This document shows positions 24,218 to 24,700 of a stretch of DNA of 24,700 nucleotides, piece by piece. The translations under genes and the position numbers were made by a program. Numbering within the stretch: the stretch's first letter is position 1; each line of letters starts with the position of its first letter. The notes under the pieces are model-generated. The model was given only the letters and a program-made list of their open reading frames with translations, did no database searches and was not told the origin of the DNA. Source of the DNA: JAGVLN01 sp964515755 (GTDB taxonomy: Bacteria; Pseudomonadota; Alphaproteobacteria; Rickettsiales; JABSSG01); contig CAZEVK010000026.1 in assembly GCA_964515755.1 (NCBI GenBank), forward strand, positions 1 to 24,700, given 5' to 3'.

Positions 24218-24700
24218 CTATAATATATTCTCTAACATTATTCTGATTTTTGGAATAGCTAAATTCTTTTGTGAAGATATAAATTTATTAAAAAAATGTT
24301 TTGTAATTCCCAGAACATATATTATATCCTCACGATTTGGCTGCTCTATAGATAAATCAATTAAGAACTTTGGAAGAAGAAATAGTTTGGAGCTATAATT
24401 TTTTCCTGCTTCTGCACATACGGCTCTGCCAGTGCTAGGTGAGATATACTTTAAGTTTGAATTCATTCCTGTAACTGCACAACTAGATAAATCTAGCCTA
24501 TAACCAATATCACTTAATAGAGATAGTTCCAGAAAAATTAATTCTTTTAGCCAATAATTATCAAATTTTATCGAATAAAGAAACTTTATAAGCTCATTGA
24601 ATAGTTCTTCGTGCTGTTCTTGTTCTGCTAATAAAGTGTTTATGATTGCGCATATACTACCAACGGCAGTAAGTTTTTTATTATCATGATAAAAGAATGG
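24218..24700 (-). CDS. recO: DNA repair protein RecO, C-terminal part (runs off right edge)
   Basis: RecO works with RecF and RecR to load RecA on gapped DNA. Reading the minus strand, the frame is open from the window edge at 24700 to the stop at 24218, giving 160 residues of the C-terminal part. It includes the helical domain (with LKELIFLELSLLSDIGYRLD), the family pattern LDLSSCAVTG, then YISPSTGRAV and KLFLLPKFL. The N-terminal OB-fold lies outside the window. The ATG at 24466 is internal to this frame and not the gene start. Where many RecO proteins have a CxxC zinc site, this one keeps only one Cys (CAVTG), which is common outside Deinococcus-type RecO. It probably heads a transcript with the two following minus-strand genes. 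Confidence 0.9.
   Translation of the reverse strand, partial: PFFYHDNKKLTAVGSICAIINTLLAEQEQHEELFNELIKFLYSIKFDNYWLKELIFLELSLLSDIGYRLDLSSCAVTGMNSNLKYISPSTGRAVCAEAGKNYSSKLFLLPKFLIDLSIEQPNREDIIYVLGITKHFFNKFISSQKNLAIPKIRIMLENIL

Noticed and set aside
1..24700. tRNA, rRNA, CRISPR, insertion sequences or a toxin-antitoxin or defence island
   Set aside because: The spacers are short and none shows a cloverleaf, direct repeat series or transposase fragment; nearly all genes belong to known housekeeping families.

Overview
The window looks like a chromosome segment of an obligate intracellular alphaproteobacterium of the order Rickettsiales. The base composition is strongly AT-rich, many start sites have weak Shine-Dalgarno sequences, and a decayed gene is present. 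The F1 genes stand in the order atpH-A-G-D-C with no F0 genes beside them, as is usual in Alphaproteobacteria. There is a 180-kDa-class NAD-glutamate dehydrogenase and an M16 processing-peptidase homologue. An Orientia-like genome is my best guess, but that is an inference from gene content and style and was not tested by a search. I see no rRNA, tRNA, CRISPR array, insertion sequence or phage gene. No gene-free stretch exceeds 300 bases.

Layout. Positions 1-568 hold the N-terminal part of glmS (minus). It diverges from priA (736-2721, plus) across a spacer with a perfect 10-bp inverted repeat. priA converges on a Bcr/CflA-type MFS exporter (2735-3931, minus). Next is a frameshifted ABC-F ATPase pseudogene (4165-5584, plus). 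The ATP synthase F1 operon atpHAGDC fills 5714-10607 (plus) and meets an orphan ParA-type ATPase (10610-11239, minus). tsaC (11294-11902, plus) overlaps tail-to-tail with a minus-strand run read from right to left: mnmE, xerC, lgt and an M16 zinc protease (16363 down to 11891). From a divergent promoter region at about 16430, gdhB (16492-21237, plus) is followed after 8 bases by a Sec-signal-bearing DXD glycosyltransferase (21246-22235) and a hairpin. A RodZ-like membrane protein (22334-23014, plus) then converges on a minus-strand group: recO (partial, running off the right edge), an MJ0042 zinc-finger membrane protein, and an unrecognised hydrophilic 177-aa protein.

How the genes fit together. 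Most of the window is housekeeping: energy conversion (F1-ATPase, glutamate entry into the TCA cycle through GdhB), the tRNA modification enzymes TsaC and MnmE, replication, repair and chromosome segregation (PriA, RecO, XerC), and envelope work (GlmS, Lgt, RodZ-like). The accessory or odd items are the exported glycosyltransferase coupled to gdhB, the decayed ABC-F gene, the ParA protein without a ParB partner, and the 177-aa orphan. Four convergent gene pairs lie 2-13 bases apart or overlap, which leaves no room for conventional terminators. I did not find a convincing new multi-gene system. The exported glycosyltransferase is the best lead.
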